Source: Pseudomonadota bacterium (lineage in GTDB: Bacteria; Pseudomonadota; Gammaproteobacteria; Steroidobacterales; Steroidobacteraceae). Taken from it: a DNA stretch of 64,000 bases. Location: positions 81,023-145,022 of the forward strand of contig JAEZFW010000068.1 in the NCBI GenBank assembly GCA_023417315.1, written 5' to 3'. Each line of letters starts with the position of its first letter. Within the stretch, counting starts at the first letter, position 1. Under the pieces are notes generated by a model. The model saw nothing but the letters and a program-made list of their open reading frames with translations, was not told the origin of the DNA and made no database searches. The translations under genes were made by a program, and so were the position numbers. Shown here one piece after another: positions 51,960 through 61,671 of the stretch.

Positions 51960-53209
51960 TGGCGGAACTCCTAGTGATCCGTTTGAATCCGGCTGCGGGT
52001 TCGCAAGACACGCCTCAGTGTCAGTGGCTGATCGTCGATGGCAGCGGCGCGCGTCGCGGCGCGGTTCAAAGCGGGCCGCTTGCAAACGTATCCGCCTACA
52101 CTCCGGGAAAGAAAGTCGTGCTCTTGGTCCCGGGCACGGACGTGCTCCTTGCGGAGCCCGTGCTTCCACTCAAAAGCAGCGCGAAGCTCGCGCAGATCGT
52201 TCCGTTTGCCCTGGAAGAACAACTCGCGGCCGATGTCGAGGATCTACATTTCGCCGTCGGCAAGCGCGAAGGACGCCCCGGCACGCCAGTGACCGTCGTG
52301 TCGCGGGCACGCATGCAGGCATGGTTGGACCTACTCGCGGCTTGCGACGTTCGTGCCGATGCCATCTACGCAGAAACAGCGGCATTGCCCGTCACGCCGA
52401 ACGGCGTCACGCTCATCATCGATGAAGGCCGCGTGTACGTTCGACGTGAGAGCACACAAGGTGCAGTCCTCGAAGTCGAGCCGTTGATCGAAGCACTTCA
52501 GCTCGCGCTTGCTTCAGGCGATGAAGCGCGCGAGCACGTGACGATCTACGTCTCGGAGGCCGACTATGAACGCGAGAAGGATCTGCTCGAGGGTTTGCGA
52601 GAGTTCACTGCGAGCTTGCAGTTGAAACTGCTGCCGGATGGCCCGCTACCCATCATGGCAGCCAACGTAGCGACGGCGGCGCCGGTCAATGTGTTGCAAG
52701 GACCCTATGCGGTCAAACGCAAGCTGCACGTCTCCTTCGCGCCCTGGCGTTATGCCGCGATGCTCGCGGGCGTTTTCGTCGTGCTGCATCTTGGCTTGAA
52801 GGGCTGGCAGTATTGGCACTACCAGCAAGTCGAAGTCGCGCTCAACGATCAAATCACGCAGGTCTTCCAGCAATCGCTGCCGGGCGCGCCGATACCCGAT
52901 CCCATGCAAGCTCGCCGCCAAGTCGAGCTGCGACTGAATCAACTGCGCGGCACCGCGCCCGTCAGCGGAATGATGGTCACGCTCGCCGCGCTGAGTGAAG
53001 CGCTTGCGCAGGCGCCGAACACCACTGTCGAGGCGATCGCGTACCGCAACAATACGACTGACGTGCGACTGCTCGCACCCTCCGTCGATGTACTCGATAG
53101 GATCCGGCAGGTCGCAAGCGAGAAAGGATTGGGTGCCGAGATTCAGTCGGCGAGCCCACGCGAGTCGAAGTTCGAAGGCCGGCTGCAGTTCAAATCGTCG
53201 GGCGCATGA
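51959..53209 (+). CDS. gspL: Type II secretion inner-membrane protein GspL
   Basis: This 416-residue protein has an actin-like cytoplasmic domain (about residues 1-255, GspL family: LPLKSSAKLAQIVPFALEEQLA). One membrane helix follows (about 264-283, YAAMLAGVFVVLHLGLKGW), then a periplasmic ferredoxin-like domain. It links the GspE ATPase with GspM. ATG 51959 overlaps the gspK stop (TAATG). GspE itself is outside the window. Confidence 0.92.
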   Translation: MAELLVIRLNPAAGSQDTPQCQWLIVDGSGARRGAVQSGPLANVSAYTPGKKVVLLVPGTDVLLAEPVLPLKSSAKLAQIVPFALEEQLAADVEDLHFAVGKREGRPGTPVTVVSRARMQAWLDLLAACDVRADAIYAETAALPVTPNGVTLIIDEGRVYVRRESTQGAVLEVEPLIEALQLALASGDEAREHVTIYVSEADYEREKDLLEGLREFTASLQLKLLPDGPLPIMAANVATAAPVNVLQGPYAVKRKLHVSFAPWRYAAMLAGVFVVLHLGLKGWQYWHYQQVEVALNDQITQVFQQSLPGAPIPDPMQARRQVELRLNQLRGTAPVSGMMVTLAALSEALAQAPNTTVEAIAYRNNTTDVRLLAPSVDVLDRIRQVASEKGLGAEIQSASPRESKFEGRLQFKSSGA

Positions 53210-53225
53210 GCAATCGAGCACAACG

Positions 53226-53723
53226 ATGCAGAAACTGAAGGATTGGTTTTATGGGCTGCAAGCGCGCGAGCGCTGGATGGTTAGCGGCGCGGCGGTACTC
53301 GTGCTACTCACCGTTGTTTATCTATTCGCGCTGGCGCCCTTCTACGCTGCTGTCGATGCACAAGCGGAGCGCGTCGCGAAGAAGCAAGCCGACCTCTCGT
53401 GGATGCGCAGTGTCGCCGGCGATGTGATTGCCCTCTCCAACGATGCGCCGATGGCAGTCGTGCCCAGCGGAGAATCGCTCGTGGTTCTCGTCGACCGCGC
53501 AGCACGCGAATGCGGTTTGGGTTCGTCGCTCACCGGGCAAACACCTAACGGCGCGAACGGCATTCGTGTGCGTCTGGAACGTGCGGAGTTCGACAAGCTG
53601 GTGCTGTGTCTCGCGAATTTGCAGCAGGGCCACGCTGTGAGCATCGAGTCCGCAACGATCGATCGCACCTCCGAGCCTGGCTTCGTCAACGCAAGTCTCG
53701 TGCTGAATCGCGCCGCCGGATAA
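53226..53723 (+). CDS. gspM: Type II secretion inner-membrane protein GspM
   Basis: This 165-residue protein has one membrane helix near the N terminus (MVSGAAVLVLLTVVYLFALAPF) and a small periplasmic domain. LQARERWMVSG before the helix is typical. It pairs with GspL. ATG 53226 lies 17 nt after gspL. Confidence 0.9.
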   Translation: MQKLKDWFYGLQARERWMVSGAAVLVLLTVVYLFALAPFYAAVDAQAERVAKKQADLSWMRSVAGDVIALSNDAPMAVVPSGESLVVLVDRAARECGLGSSLTGQTPNGANGIRVRLERAEFDKLVLCLANLQQGHAVSIESATIDRTSEPGFVNASLVLNRAAG

Positions 53724-53736
53724 TGCGAGCGGCACG

Positions 53737-54480
53737 ATGAAACTGCGCTGGCTCATTGCGCTCGGCATCGTCGCGTACCTCGTGTTCGCGATCGTGACGC
53801 TTCCTGCCTCGGTACTGCTCGATCGCTTTCGTGACGCCGGCCTCACCGCTGCCGGCGTGGAAGGGACGGCATGGAAAGGGCGAGCGCAGCTGCTGCAGAT
53901 CCAGGGCGTCAACGTCGGCAGCGTCGAATGGGATCTGCATGCGCTCGCATTGCTCGCGCTCAAAGTGCGCGCAGACGTGAAAGTTACTCGCGGTGAAGGA
54001 TTCCTGCAATCGCAGGTCGATGTGGGTTCAGGATCCATCGAGCTCGTCGATCTGAGCGCATCCGTGCCTCTCGCTGCACTGAGCGGAATCGCGCCGCAAG
54101 GATGGAATGGCACAGTGAACATGAGGTTTGCCGAATTGGTGCTCGATGCCGGCTGGCCTGTGCACGCGAATGGAACGGCGGAGATCTTGAACCTCGAGAG
54201 CAGCTCCCAGCGCTCGCCCGTATCCGGAAGCTACAAACTTGCGTTCCCGGCGTCAGAAGCGCAGTCGGCCGATGGAAGCTTAGTGGGCGCGATCAACGAT
54301 CTGGGTGGGCCACTTGCCATCTCCGGCACAGTGGAATTGCGGCGCGATCGATCCTATCTGCTCAACGGCTTAGTCGCGGCACGCCCGGAAGCACCGCAAA
54401 ACCTTGCGAACCAACTGCAGATTTTGGGTCCCGCCGACGCTGAAGGGCGAAGACCGTTTACGTTGGAAGGGACGCTCTGA
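53737..54480 (+). CDS. gspN: Type II secretion protein GspN
   Basis: This 247-residue protein has an N-terminal membrane helix (LIALGIVAYLVFAIVTLPASVLL) and a beta-rich periplasmic part with GVEGTAWKGRAQLL, common to GspN. GspN is a variable part of type II systems. It ends the operon; no gspD follows. Confidence 0.88.
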   Translation: MKLRWLIALGIVAYLVFAIVTLPASVLLDRFRDAGLTAAGVEGTAWKGRAQLLQIQGVNVGSVEWDLHALALLALKVRADVKVTRGEGFLQSQVDVGSGSIELVDLSASVPLAALSGIAPQGWNGTVNMRFAELVLDAGWPVHANGTAEILNLESSSQRSPVSGSYKLAFPASEAQSADGSLVGAINDLGGPLAISGTVELRRDRSYLLNGLVAARPEAPQNLANQLQILGPADAEGRRPFTLEGTL

Positions 54481-54509
54481 CACCTCCGGACACACGGGTA
54501 GACAAGAGA

Positions 54510-54687
54510 CTCTCGCCAAGCACGCCAGGCTCGCGAAGGAAGACAAGAACAATTTCTGCGCGAGACCCAGAGCGAGAACAGAAGATCAAGATCAGGCTAT
54601 ATCTAGCGCCTTCTTGCTCGCGTCTCCGCGGCTCTGCGAGCGCATTTTCTCATTCTGACTTGACGCACTTTGCGAGCTTGGCGAGAG
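54510..54687. repeat. Facing repeat arms between gspN and the TerB-like gene
   Basis: CTCTCGCCAAG (54510-54520) and CTTGGCGAGAG (54677-54687) are perfect 11-nt inverted copies. Outward-reading units of 9-10 nt (CACGCCAGG, CTCGCGAAGG; CTCGCAAAGTG) extend the left and right arms. The inside also folds partly. It lies between convergent transcripts, so a terminator role is possible. Confidence 0.7.
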
Positions 54688-54698
54688 TATTCCGTGTG

Positions 54699-55235
54699 TT
54701 AAGCCCATTTTGACGTCGGCTTTGCGCGTGCTGCGAAATAGTGCTCAGTCGCCTCGATGAGCTTCAGCTGTTCGCTATTGATGGAGCCGTCGAGCGCCGC
54801 CATTCGACGCATCATCGCGAGGAGCGATGCCACCGCATCCGGCTCGAAACGCTGCGCGCTGCGCTCAAGGATCTTATCCAGATGATCGACGATGTAGATC
54901 TCATCGCGAATCAGGTAGGAGCTCGCGAGCAACAGGTCGGCGGCTTCATCGCGTGAGATCCCAAACTCGCTTTGAAACATCTCGAGCAGAGTCTTCTTCT
55001 GATCCGAGGTGATCTCGCCATCCGCCTTGGCGACCCCAAGCAGCAAGACCGCTGCGACGTCCATCGGACGCTCGAGCTTGTAAATGGGTTTGCCACCGTA
55101 AGTGCGGCGCCACTGCCAGCGCCGATAGGCAAGAAACGGATTGAGCGAGCTGAGCTGAAATCCTGAGCGCTGCAGGGAATTCAGCGCCCAGAGCAATCCC
55201 GCAATCGCGGTAATCGCCGCAATGATGACGTGCAT
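54699..55235 (-). CDS. TerB-like protein with N-terminal membrane segment
   Basis: This 178-residue protein begins with a hydrophobic segment (MHVIIAAITAIAGLLWAL) and has a TerB-like helical domain (VAAVLLLGVAKADGEITSDQKKTLLEMF, then LDGSINSEQLKLIEATEHYF). TerB domains bind metal ions in tellurite-resistance and related systems, but this alone does not show tellurite resistance. It stands alone, divergent from nothing, between two repeat arrays. Confidence 0.78.
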   Translation of the reverse strand: MHVIIAAITAIAGLLWALNSLQRSGFQLSSLNPFLAYRRWQWRRTYGGKPIYKLERPMDVAAVLLLGVAKADGEITSDQKKTLLEMFQSEFGISRDEAADLLLASSYLIRDEIYIVDHLDKILERSAQRFEPDAVASLLAMMRRMAALDGSINSEQLKLIEATEHYFAARAKPTSKWA

Positions 55236-55303
55236 GGGATTTGTCCCTCTTATTTTTCCGCTTGCTTGTCAGTTCGACGAACCGCCACATTCTAAGGTAG
55301 CAA

Positions 55304-55520
55304 CGTCACGAAGTGACGGGGTGACGAGGTGGCGAAGTCAGAAAAAGAGCAGCTCGTCTCAATTCCCTCTCATGTCCCGACTCTACCTCGGAGGTCGTCT
55401 CCTGCTTCTCCGTCCGGACCCCCCCTGAGGGTGAGGACTCTGACTTGATTCATAAGGACGTGCGAATGGCGCGCAGTGCATGGATGGCACGAGCGGGCGT
55501 CGCTCTGTCACTCCGTCACA
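55304..55520. repeat. Facing arms of GTGACG-like repeats
   Basis: The left arm (55304-55341) contains GTCACGA, AGTGACG, GGGTGAC and GAGGTGG units; the right arm (55503-55520) reads CTCTGTCACTCCGTCAC. They enclose about 160 nt. The gap 55236-55528 lies between the TerB-like and AddA-like genes, both on the minus strand, and holds no gene. Confidence 0.6.
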
Positions 55521-55528
55521 TAGCCCTA

Positions 55529-58500
55529 TCAGACTTCCACCTCCCGCCATGCCTTCAGCAACGGGAAGTACAGTGCTGCCTTGACGCGTTCTCGTGGCTT
55601 GAACGCCCGCATCAACGCCGCATAACGCGTCAGCTGAGGGCGGTAACGCTCCACTTCTTGCGCAAGAAACGCCTCGAGCCCGCCGCCTTCGTGCACGCTC
55701 GTCTTGAAATCCACGATCCATCGGACACCGCTTGCATCGACGAATGTACGGTCGATGATGCCCTCCACTATCTGGCCTTCGATCACACTGCTGAGCGCGA
55801 GCTCTGATTCGGATTCCGAAAGGCCACCTTCCAGACCGAGCATCCAGCGACCGCGCGGATCTTCGAGGGCGCCAGTCAATGCCGCCAGCACTCGTTCACT
55901 AGCTGCGTGGCTGCGATTGGTCGGGACGCCGAGCTCCTCGAGTTCGATGCGAATACGCGCGAGCATCGGCTCGCGCGGGATCGTCCTGTCTACGCTTTTC
56001 TTGCGACACATGCGCTCGATCTCGCGATGCACGAGTGTTCCGATGTGCCGACTCGTGAGCGTCACCCAATCGAATGGAGGCTCCGGCTCCTCGATCTCGA
56101 TCACTTCGAGTGCTCGAGCTTTGACGGGCTCCGGCGGCGGCGGTGCGACCCACTGCATCGGCAGCCGTCGCAACCTTTGTGGGAGACGCCCGCCTGCAGG
56201 ACTCGATCCTGTGCCTACAGGCACTGCGTTCTCGAACTCGCTCGCGACGGCGCTCCACAACATGCGCAGCATCGAGCCACGCGGAGGTTCCGACAACGAG
56301 GTTTCACCGTCTCGCTCTCGCGCTTGCGCGTTTCCCAACAGGTGCAGCTCGCGCCTCGCACGTGTTACGCCGACATACAACAGTCGCGCGCGCTCACGCA
56401 GCATACGCTGGCGTTCGAGCAACTCGATCCATCGATAGATCGGATCGCTGTCGCTCGCCTCGGCTTTGATGGGCGCGAGAACGAAACCGCCTTGAGCGCT
56501 CGCGACGCGGGTCCAGCGTAGAAGCTCGCGGTCCTCTGCACGAACTTGCTTGTGCAATCCAGGCATGATGACCGTTTCGAACTCGAGACCTTTCGCCGCA
56601 TGGATCGTCATGAGCTCGACACGAACGTGCTGAGCGGTGCGCGCCGTCGCGAACAACCGCGTGAGCTGCTCTTCGAGTCGCGCGGCATCTTGCAGATCGC
56701 CCGCGATCTCAAGATCCTCCAGACGCGCGAAGAATGCGTCGGCATCGTCGAGATCCTCGTCTCGCGCCAATGACGCGGGTCCCGCAAGCGCATTCCAAGT
56801 CCTCTCGACCCATGTGCGCAATGTCCATCGACCGCGTTCGGCCAACGCCGTTTGCATGATCGAAAGCATCTTCGACAGACGCGCACGCCCCTCGTCGGAC
56901 ATACCGGTGCTTGCGAGCGCGGCCTCCATCCCTGCTTCGATCGTACGATCGGACCGCGCCGCGACGATATGCAGGTCTGGCAATGTCAGCCCGCACCATG
57001 GTGCCCGCAGAATGGAAAGCCATGCGGTCCGATCGGCGAGATGCACGAGCGCGCGAGTGAGTGCCATCAGATCTTGCACAACGGGACGCTCTCGCAGCTG
57101 CTCGATTTCGATCGCTTGAAAGTCGATCCGCGCCTCAGTCAAGGCTCGCGCGATCGCGCCGACGTGAGTGCGCGCGGAAACGAGTACGGCCACTCGCCCC
57201 TCCGTATCGCGTGCAAGCGCATCCTTGACGATGGACACGACGCGGTGAGCCTCTGTGTCGGCATCGCCGTTCACGAAGGCGTGCACGCATACTTGGCCCA
57301 GCGACTCCAGAGTCGCGAGACTGGCGCTGTACTGCACGGCGCCCTGCCCTGCATCGCTTCGCTGCGCGAGCACGTTCGGGAACACGCGATTGACCCAATC
57401 GACGATCTCGGGCGCGGAGCGAAAATTCTTCTCCAAACGCAGCGGTTCGAGTCGCAGACCGCATAAGCCGTGCTGCTGCAGCTCGATGAACAGGCCGACC
57501 TCCGCTTGTCGGAAACGGTAGATGGATTGCATCGGATCGCCCACACAGAAAAGCGTGCGCTCATCACCGTCCACCCAACCTGCAGTCAAGCGCTCGAGCA
57601 AGTCGAGCTGCGCGAACGATGTATCTTGAAACTCATCGACCAGGATGTGCTTCACCCGATGGTCGAACGCAAGCGCTAGATCCGTCGGCTCCTCAGCGCT
57701 TCCCAATGCCTGCAGCGCGCGTAACGCGACCTCGACATAATCAGCCTCCCCTCGCGACTGGAACACGATCTGCAGCTCGGCGACGACCGCCGGCAGCAGC
57801 TCCAATAGCGCGACCAGAGTTCGCCACTGCTCATCGGTGTAGTTTGGGTCCGGCAAAGCGCGCAGGTCGGCAAGCCGCTCGCATGCTTGCTCATCGCTGC
57901 TGAGAGACTGCAACAAGCTGAGCATGCGCGACTTCATCTCCCGGTTCGTCTTCGGGAAACCGTGTCGCGCATCGACGCTCAAGTACAGATCTCCGTCTTG
58001 CTTGAACAGCAACGTTGCAACGCATCGCCACACCGCGAGTGTCTCACTGTCCGGCGCCAAGCATGCATGCTCACGCACTCGCTCGAGCGGTGCTCGTCTT
58101 GCGGCTGCCAGCGCCGGGTTCTCAAGAAGGTTGTCGGCCGAGAACTTCAGCAGCGTGAAGATCTCATCGAGTCGCGGCGGCCCGAGCGTCTCGCACAGCA
58201 GCTGCAGATGACGCTCCACGAGTCTCTTCAGCGTTCCTTCCAATACGGAGCGCAAATCAGCTGTCGAACGTGCTCGCATGACCGGATGCAACCATTGGTC
58301 GCGCTTTGCGAGCAGATCGCACAACAGATCGATGATTCGATCGACTCGGTTTCCGAGGTGCACGATCAACACTTCGAGCTGCGCCGCAACGGAGGATGCT
58401 TCGCCAAGTCGTTCGATCAACCTGCGACCTGCCAGCTCGTACAAGGGACGCGGGTCGTCCGTGGGTTCCAGCGCAGCGCCAGTCCCTGAGAGCACCGGGA

Positions 58501-58879
58501 GACGTCGCGACAATGACGCGTTCAATGCGTCGATCGTTTGAATTCGCAGCCGGGCGGGATGCTCGGTCAAATGCCAATCGTAGCGTTCGTCCGCGGCTCG
58601 AACCGCGCGCGCCAACTCCCAAGTCGTGCGCTTGTGCTCCGACAAAGGCGGCGGGGCGGCAGCGGACTCCACGGCGTGAAGAATGCGCGTGCGCATTTCT
58701 GCGGCGGCCTTGCGGGTGAAGGTGAGCGCGAGTATTTGCTCCGGCGCCTCAACCCTCGCGAGCAAGCGCAAATAACGCTGCGTGAGCAGCTCGGTCTTGC
58801 CTGACCCGGCGGGGGCCTGAACGATGAACGAGCGGCTGGGGTCCAGTGCCTGTTCGCGTGCGCGCTCGTCGTTACGCAT
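55529..58879 (-). CDS. UvrD/AddA-like ATP-dependent helicase-nuclease
   Basis: This 1116-residue superfamily-1 helicase resembles AddA/RecB. Walker A is APAGSGKTELLTQR near residue 20. LALTFTRKAAAEMR, LVDEFQDTSFAQLDLL and VGDPMQSIYRFRQAEV follow, the late helicase motif is MTIHAAKGLEFETVIMPGL, and GVTRARREL comes last. A C-terminal PD-(D/E)XK nuclease has GIIDRTF then WIVDFKTS. It overlaps the partner nuclease gene by eight nt. The pair probably processes double-strand breaks; no recC or recD gene is near. Confidence 0.9.
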   Translation of the reverse strand: MRNDERAREQALDPSRSFIVQAPAGSGKTELLTQRYLRLLARVEAPEQILALTFTRKAAAEMRTRILHAVESAAAPPPLSEHKRTTWELARAVRAADERYDWHLTEHPARLRIQTIDALNASLSRRLPVLSGTGAALEPTDDPRPLYELAGRRLIERLGEASSVAAQLEVLIVHLGNRVDRIIDLLCDLLAKRDQWLHPVMRARSTADLRSVLEGTLKRLVERHLQLLCETLGPPRLDEIFTLLKFSADNLLENPALAAARRAPLERVREHACLAPDSETLAVWRCVATLLFKQDGDLYLSVDARHGFPKTNREMKSRMLSLLQSLSSDEQACERLADLRALPDPNYTDEQWRTLVALLELLPAVVAELQIVFQSRGEADYVEVALRALQALGSAEEPTDLALAFDHRVKHILVDEFQDTSFAQLDLLERLTAGWVDGDERTLFCVGDPMQSIYRFRQAEVGLFIELQQHGLCGLRLEPLRLEKNFRSAPEIVDWVNRVFPNVLAQRSDAGQGAVQYSASLATLESLGQVCVHAFVNGDADTEAHRVVSIVKDALARDTEGRVAVLVSARTHVGAIARALTEARIDFQAIEIEQLRERPVVQDLMALTRALVHLADRTAWLSILRAPWCGLTLPDLHIVAARSDRTIEAGMEAALASTGMSDEGRARLSKMLSIMQTALAERGRWTLRTWVERTWNALAGPASLARDEDLDDADAFFARLEDLEIAGDLQDAARLEEQLTRLFATARTAQHVRVELMTIHAAKGLEFETVIMPGLHKQVRAEDRELLRWTRVASAQGGFVLAPIKAEASDSDPIYRWIELLERQRMLRERARLLYVGVTRARRELHLLGNAQARERDGETSLSEPPRGSMLRMLWSAVASEFENAVPVGTGSSPAGGRLPQRLRRLPMQWVAPPPPEPVKARALEVIEIEEPEPPFDWVTLTSRHIGTLVHREIERMCRKKSVDRTIPREPMLARIRIELEELGVPTNRSHAASERVLAALTGALEDPRGRWMLGLEGGLSESESELALSSVIEGQIVEGIIDRTFVDASGVRWIVDFKTSVHEGGGLEAFLAQEVERYRPQLTRYAALMRAFKPRERVKAALYFPLLKAWREVEV

Positions 58880-61559
58880 CCTTGCGTACCTCGTTGACAG
58901 CTTCGCGATCTTCTCGCATCAATGCGAGCTCATGGATCCTGCACAGCGTGCTGAGATGACAGGTGGCGCATTCCTGCGGCAGAGGATCCACCTGCGCTTC
59001 GCCGGCGACGTAGCGTTCCGCCAAGCGCGTGAGCGTGAAGCGCCAGTGATGCAAGAGCGCAGTCCAATCGGCAGGGTCGCCTAAGTCGATGCGAATACCC
59101 GCCGGATACGGCGGCACGCCAGGACCGATGTTGCTTGCGTCGCTCCACCCGCGGTACTCGACAGCGCCAGGCGCAAGCACGACATAGGCAAGACCTCGAA
59201 GCTCATCGGCATGTGCGAGCCCGTACAGCGGCAACTGGGGCCGTCGTGGCCTGCCGGGCAGCACATCGAACCAGTCGCGCTGTCGATGCGAATCGCCGAG
59301 CTTGTAGTCGATCAAGAGCGCGCCGCCCGACTCGAGCTCATCGATCCGATCCGGCCGCAGCGTGATCGTGAGCCCTCCCAAGGAATACATTTCTGAAGTC
59401 TCCGCGAGCCGCACAGCGAACGGCGGGCGTTGTTTCTCTAAGGCGAGCAGACGCATGACTTGAGCGACGACGCTTTCGACTTCGAGCGCCGCGAGCCGCA
59501 CTCGATGCCGCGTGTCCGGCCGCAATGATTGAGCCGCATGGCGTTGCGCACTCTCGCGCACGCGGGCTTCGAGCTCCTCATCGGCGATTGCGAGCAATCG
59601 CTCCTGCGTGCGCAGCGCGCCCCAGATTTCTTCGAGTACACGATGCAAGATCGCGCCGCGATCGATGGGCTCCACGCCGACACTGACGCGCGGCAACGGT
59701 TCCGCGCGCAAACGCAGCTCCGCTTGCGCCTTGAACGGACAGCGCGATTGCAGTTCCACCGTCCGTGCCCCGCCCCGCGCAGCATCTGCCAAGGGCGGAG
59801 CGCGCTCGTCCTCAACTTGCTCCAGCTTCGGCCGCGCCGCGAACAGCAAGCGGCTTAGACTGCGCGCGCTTGGCTCGGGCAGACTTCCTGGTTCGATACC
59901 GAGCCGGGCGATGAGCGGACTCACCTGCGCCTGCGCATCGCCCTCGCGACGCGGCCACGACAGCACGAGACGTTCAGCCGAGGCGACCCAGCGCTCGAGC
60001 TGCACGCTCGCTTGGCGAAGCACTCCATCAGCGCTCGCCTCCGGCATCCCCACCCGACGTTGCAGCTCGAGCGGAATCAGCGAATCGGGATTGAGAGGGG
60101 GTGGAAGGCTCTCGGCATCCAGTCCAGCAATCCACAGCGAATCGAACTGCATGCCTGCGCTGGTCGATGCATCGATCACGGTCACCGCACCGCTCACGCT
60201 CTCGGGTTCGAATGGCGTATCCGTGAATAGATCGCGCAGATGCGCGATGGCACGCGCCAACGGCATGCGGCCCGCGACTCGATCGAGCGTTCCGAAGTCT
60301 GCAAGCACGCTGCGCACCTTCTCGGCTGTCTGATGCTCGAGACTGCTCAAGGTGCGCTCGCCGGGCCAACCACTGCCGATCCATAACGATTGGAATCGAT
60401 CCACCCATTCGCTCGCGAGCGCTGGACCCGCGAACGTGCGTACGATGTCGTTGACCCTCCGCGCGACGAGCTGTAACCGATCGCAGCCGGTCATCGATGC
60501 CCAGCGCTCGATCTCGAACCAATCCCAACGCTCCCGCTGTTCCTCGCGCAAGCGAAGGTCTGCAAGCGCGCGGGCCGAGCGTTCGCTCATGCCGCTGCCG
60601 ATGAATGGCGATCTCAACAGCCGTCCCGCATCTTCGCTCGTTCCGGTCGAAGCGAGCTGCAGGACGAGTAAAGCCGCATCGACCATCGCATAGCTCGACA
60701 ATGGCGAGGGCGCGGCCACGACCACAGGCAGGCTGACATGCGCACGACCGAGCAGGCGCTCACCCGGCGCGAACGCGTCTTCGAAGACGCGGATCACCTC
60801 TTCGCGTCGACGCTGCAGATCGGACAAGATGATGCCGATGCGTTGCGCACCCGCGAGCAACTGCTCGCGCGCCCACGCCGCAGCGCCCTCGAGCTCTTGC
60901 CGAGCATCTTCCGCACCGACGATCTCGATGTGTCTCGCACCTCGAGAGCCGGCATTCAACTCCACGAAGCGGCCGGCGGCACGCCAGCGTCCGATCAGAC
61001 GCGTCATCGCCGGTGGCATCGAATCGAATCCCGCACACGCAATTCGCTCTGCTGGCACGAAGTGCGCGCGGTCCGCCCAATGTGTGAGTGCAGCTTCGTC
61101 GATCGCACCGAGCTCATCGCAGCGTGTCGCAAAGCTCTTGCACCACGCTTCGAGCGCCTTCGCTTCGGGCGTATCGAATTCAGCGAGTGACTCGATCGGA
61201 ATGAGATAGTCGTGAAGGCGCCGCCAGCTTCGTGCTGCAAGACGCGCGGCGTTGGATGGGCTCAACAGATCGCGCGCGAATCTACTGTCCGCGACGACTT
61301 CCTCCCACACTGCTCTGCTTTGCGCGCCGGTGAGCACGCGTCGTATCGGGAACGAGTCGCTGGAGCTGGCGCGCGCTTCCACATACTCACGTCTGAGCCA
61401 TGTCGACCACGGCAAGATCTCTGGCGTCCGCCATACCTTGAGCCCTTTCCCTTGCGCATTCGCGACGTACGCAAGCCGCATCGCGTGCGCAAGCCGCCGG
61501 CTTGCGGTCAGCACGACCGGATCGGAAGGATCTTGGGTGAGCGGGAGGGAGAGCTGCAA
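58872..61559 (-). CDS. AddB-like PD-(D/E)XK nuclease
   Basis: This 895-residue protein has a degenerate helicase fold (no clear Walker A) and a C-terminal RecB-type nuclease (LRPDRIDELESG then LLIDYKLGD). It ends with a Cys cluster (ECATCHLSTLCRIHE) like the iron-sulfur cluster of AddB. It matches the 'probable DNA repair protein' AddB-like family that pairs with the preceding helicase in Gammaproteobacteria lacking RecBCD. The start is a TTG (MQLSLPLTQ) and lies next to the 9-nt repeat array. Confidence 0.85.
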   Translation of the reverse strand: MQLSLPLTQDPSDPVVLTASRRLAHAMRLAYVANAQGKGLKVWRTPEILPWSTWLRREYVEARASSSDSFPIRRVLTGAQSRAVWEEVVADSRFARDLLSPSNAARLAARSWRRLHDYLIPIESLAEFDTPEAKALEAWCKSFATRCDELGAIDEAALTHWADRAHFVPAERIACAGFDSMPPAMTRLIGRWRAAGRFVELNAGSRGARHIEIVGAEDARQELEGAAAWAREQLLAGAQRIGIILSDLQRRREEVIRVFEDAFAPGERLLGRAHVSLPVVVAAPSPLSSYAMVDAALLVLQLASTGTSEDAGRLLRSPFIGSGMSERSARALADLRLREEQRERWDWFEIERWASMTGCDRLQLVARRVNDIVRTFAGPALASEWVDRFQSLWIGSGWPGERTLSSLEHQTAEKVRSVLADFGTLDRVAGRMPLARAIAHLRDLFTDTPFEPESVSGAVTVIDASTSAGMQFDSLWIAGLDAESLPPPLNPDSLIPLELQRRVGMPEASADGVLRQASVQLERWVASAERLVLSWPRREGDAQAQVSPLIARLGIEPGSLPEPSARSLSRLLFAARPKLEQVEDERAPPLADAARGGARTVELQSRCPFKAQAELRLRAEPLPRVSVGVEPIDRGAILHRVLEEIWGALRTQERLLAIADEELEARVRESAQRHAAQSLRPDTRHRVRLAALEVESVVAQVMRLLALEKQRPPFAVRLAETSEMYSLGGLTITLRPDRIDELESGGALLIDYKLGDSHRQRDWFDVLPGRPRRPQLPLYGLAHADELRGLAYVVLAPGAVEYRGWSDASNIGPGVPPYPAGIRIDLGDPADWTALLHHWRFTLTRLAERYVAGEAQVDPLPQECATCHLSTLCRIHELALMREDREAVNEVRKDA

Positions 61560-61562
61560 ATC

Positions 61563-61671
61563 GGTGATGGAAGTGACGTAAGTGATGGAGGTGATGTAGG
61601 CGATCCGGATTCGCGGCGCAAGCCCCTCGCCTGCTTACATCACTTCCATCACCTTCATCACTTCCTTCACT
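61563..61671. repeat. Facing arms of 9-nt tandem repeats
   Basis: The left arm 61563-61598 has four 9-mers (GGTGATGGA, AGTGACGTA, AGTGATGGA, GGTGATGTA). The right arm 61634-61670 has four inverted 9-mers (CTTACATCA, CTTCCATCA, CCTTCATCA, CTTCCTTCA). It lies upstream of the AddB-like gene and after the aminotransferase stop, both minus strand, so it is read as mRNA between them. Confidence 0.75.

Noticed and set aside
54699..55235. Tellurite-resistance operon
   Set aside because: Only a TerB-like domain is present; no terA, terC, terD or terZ neighbours.
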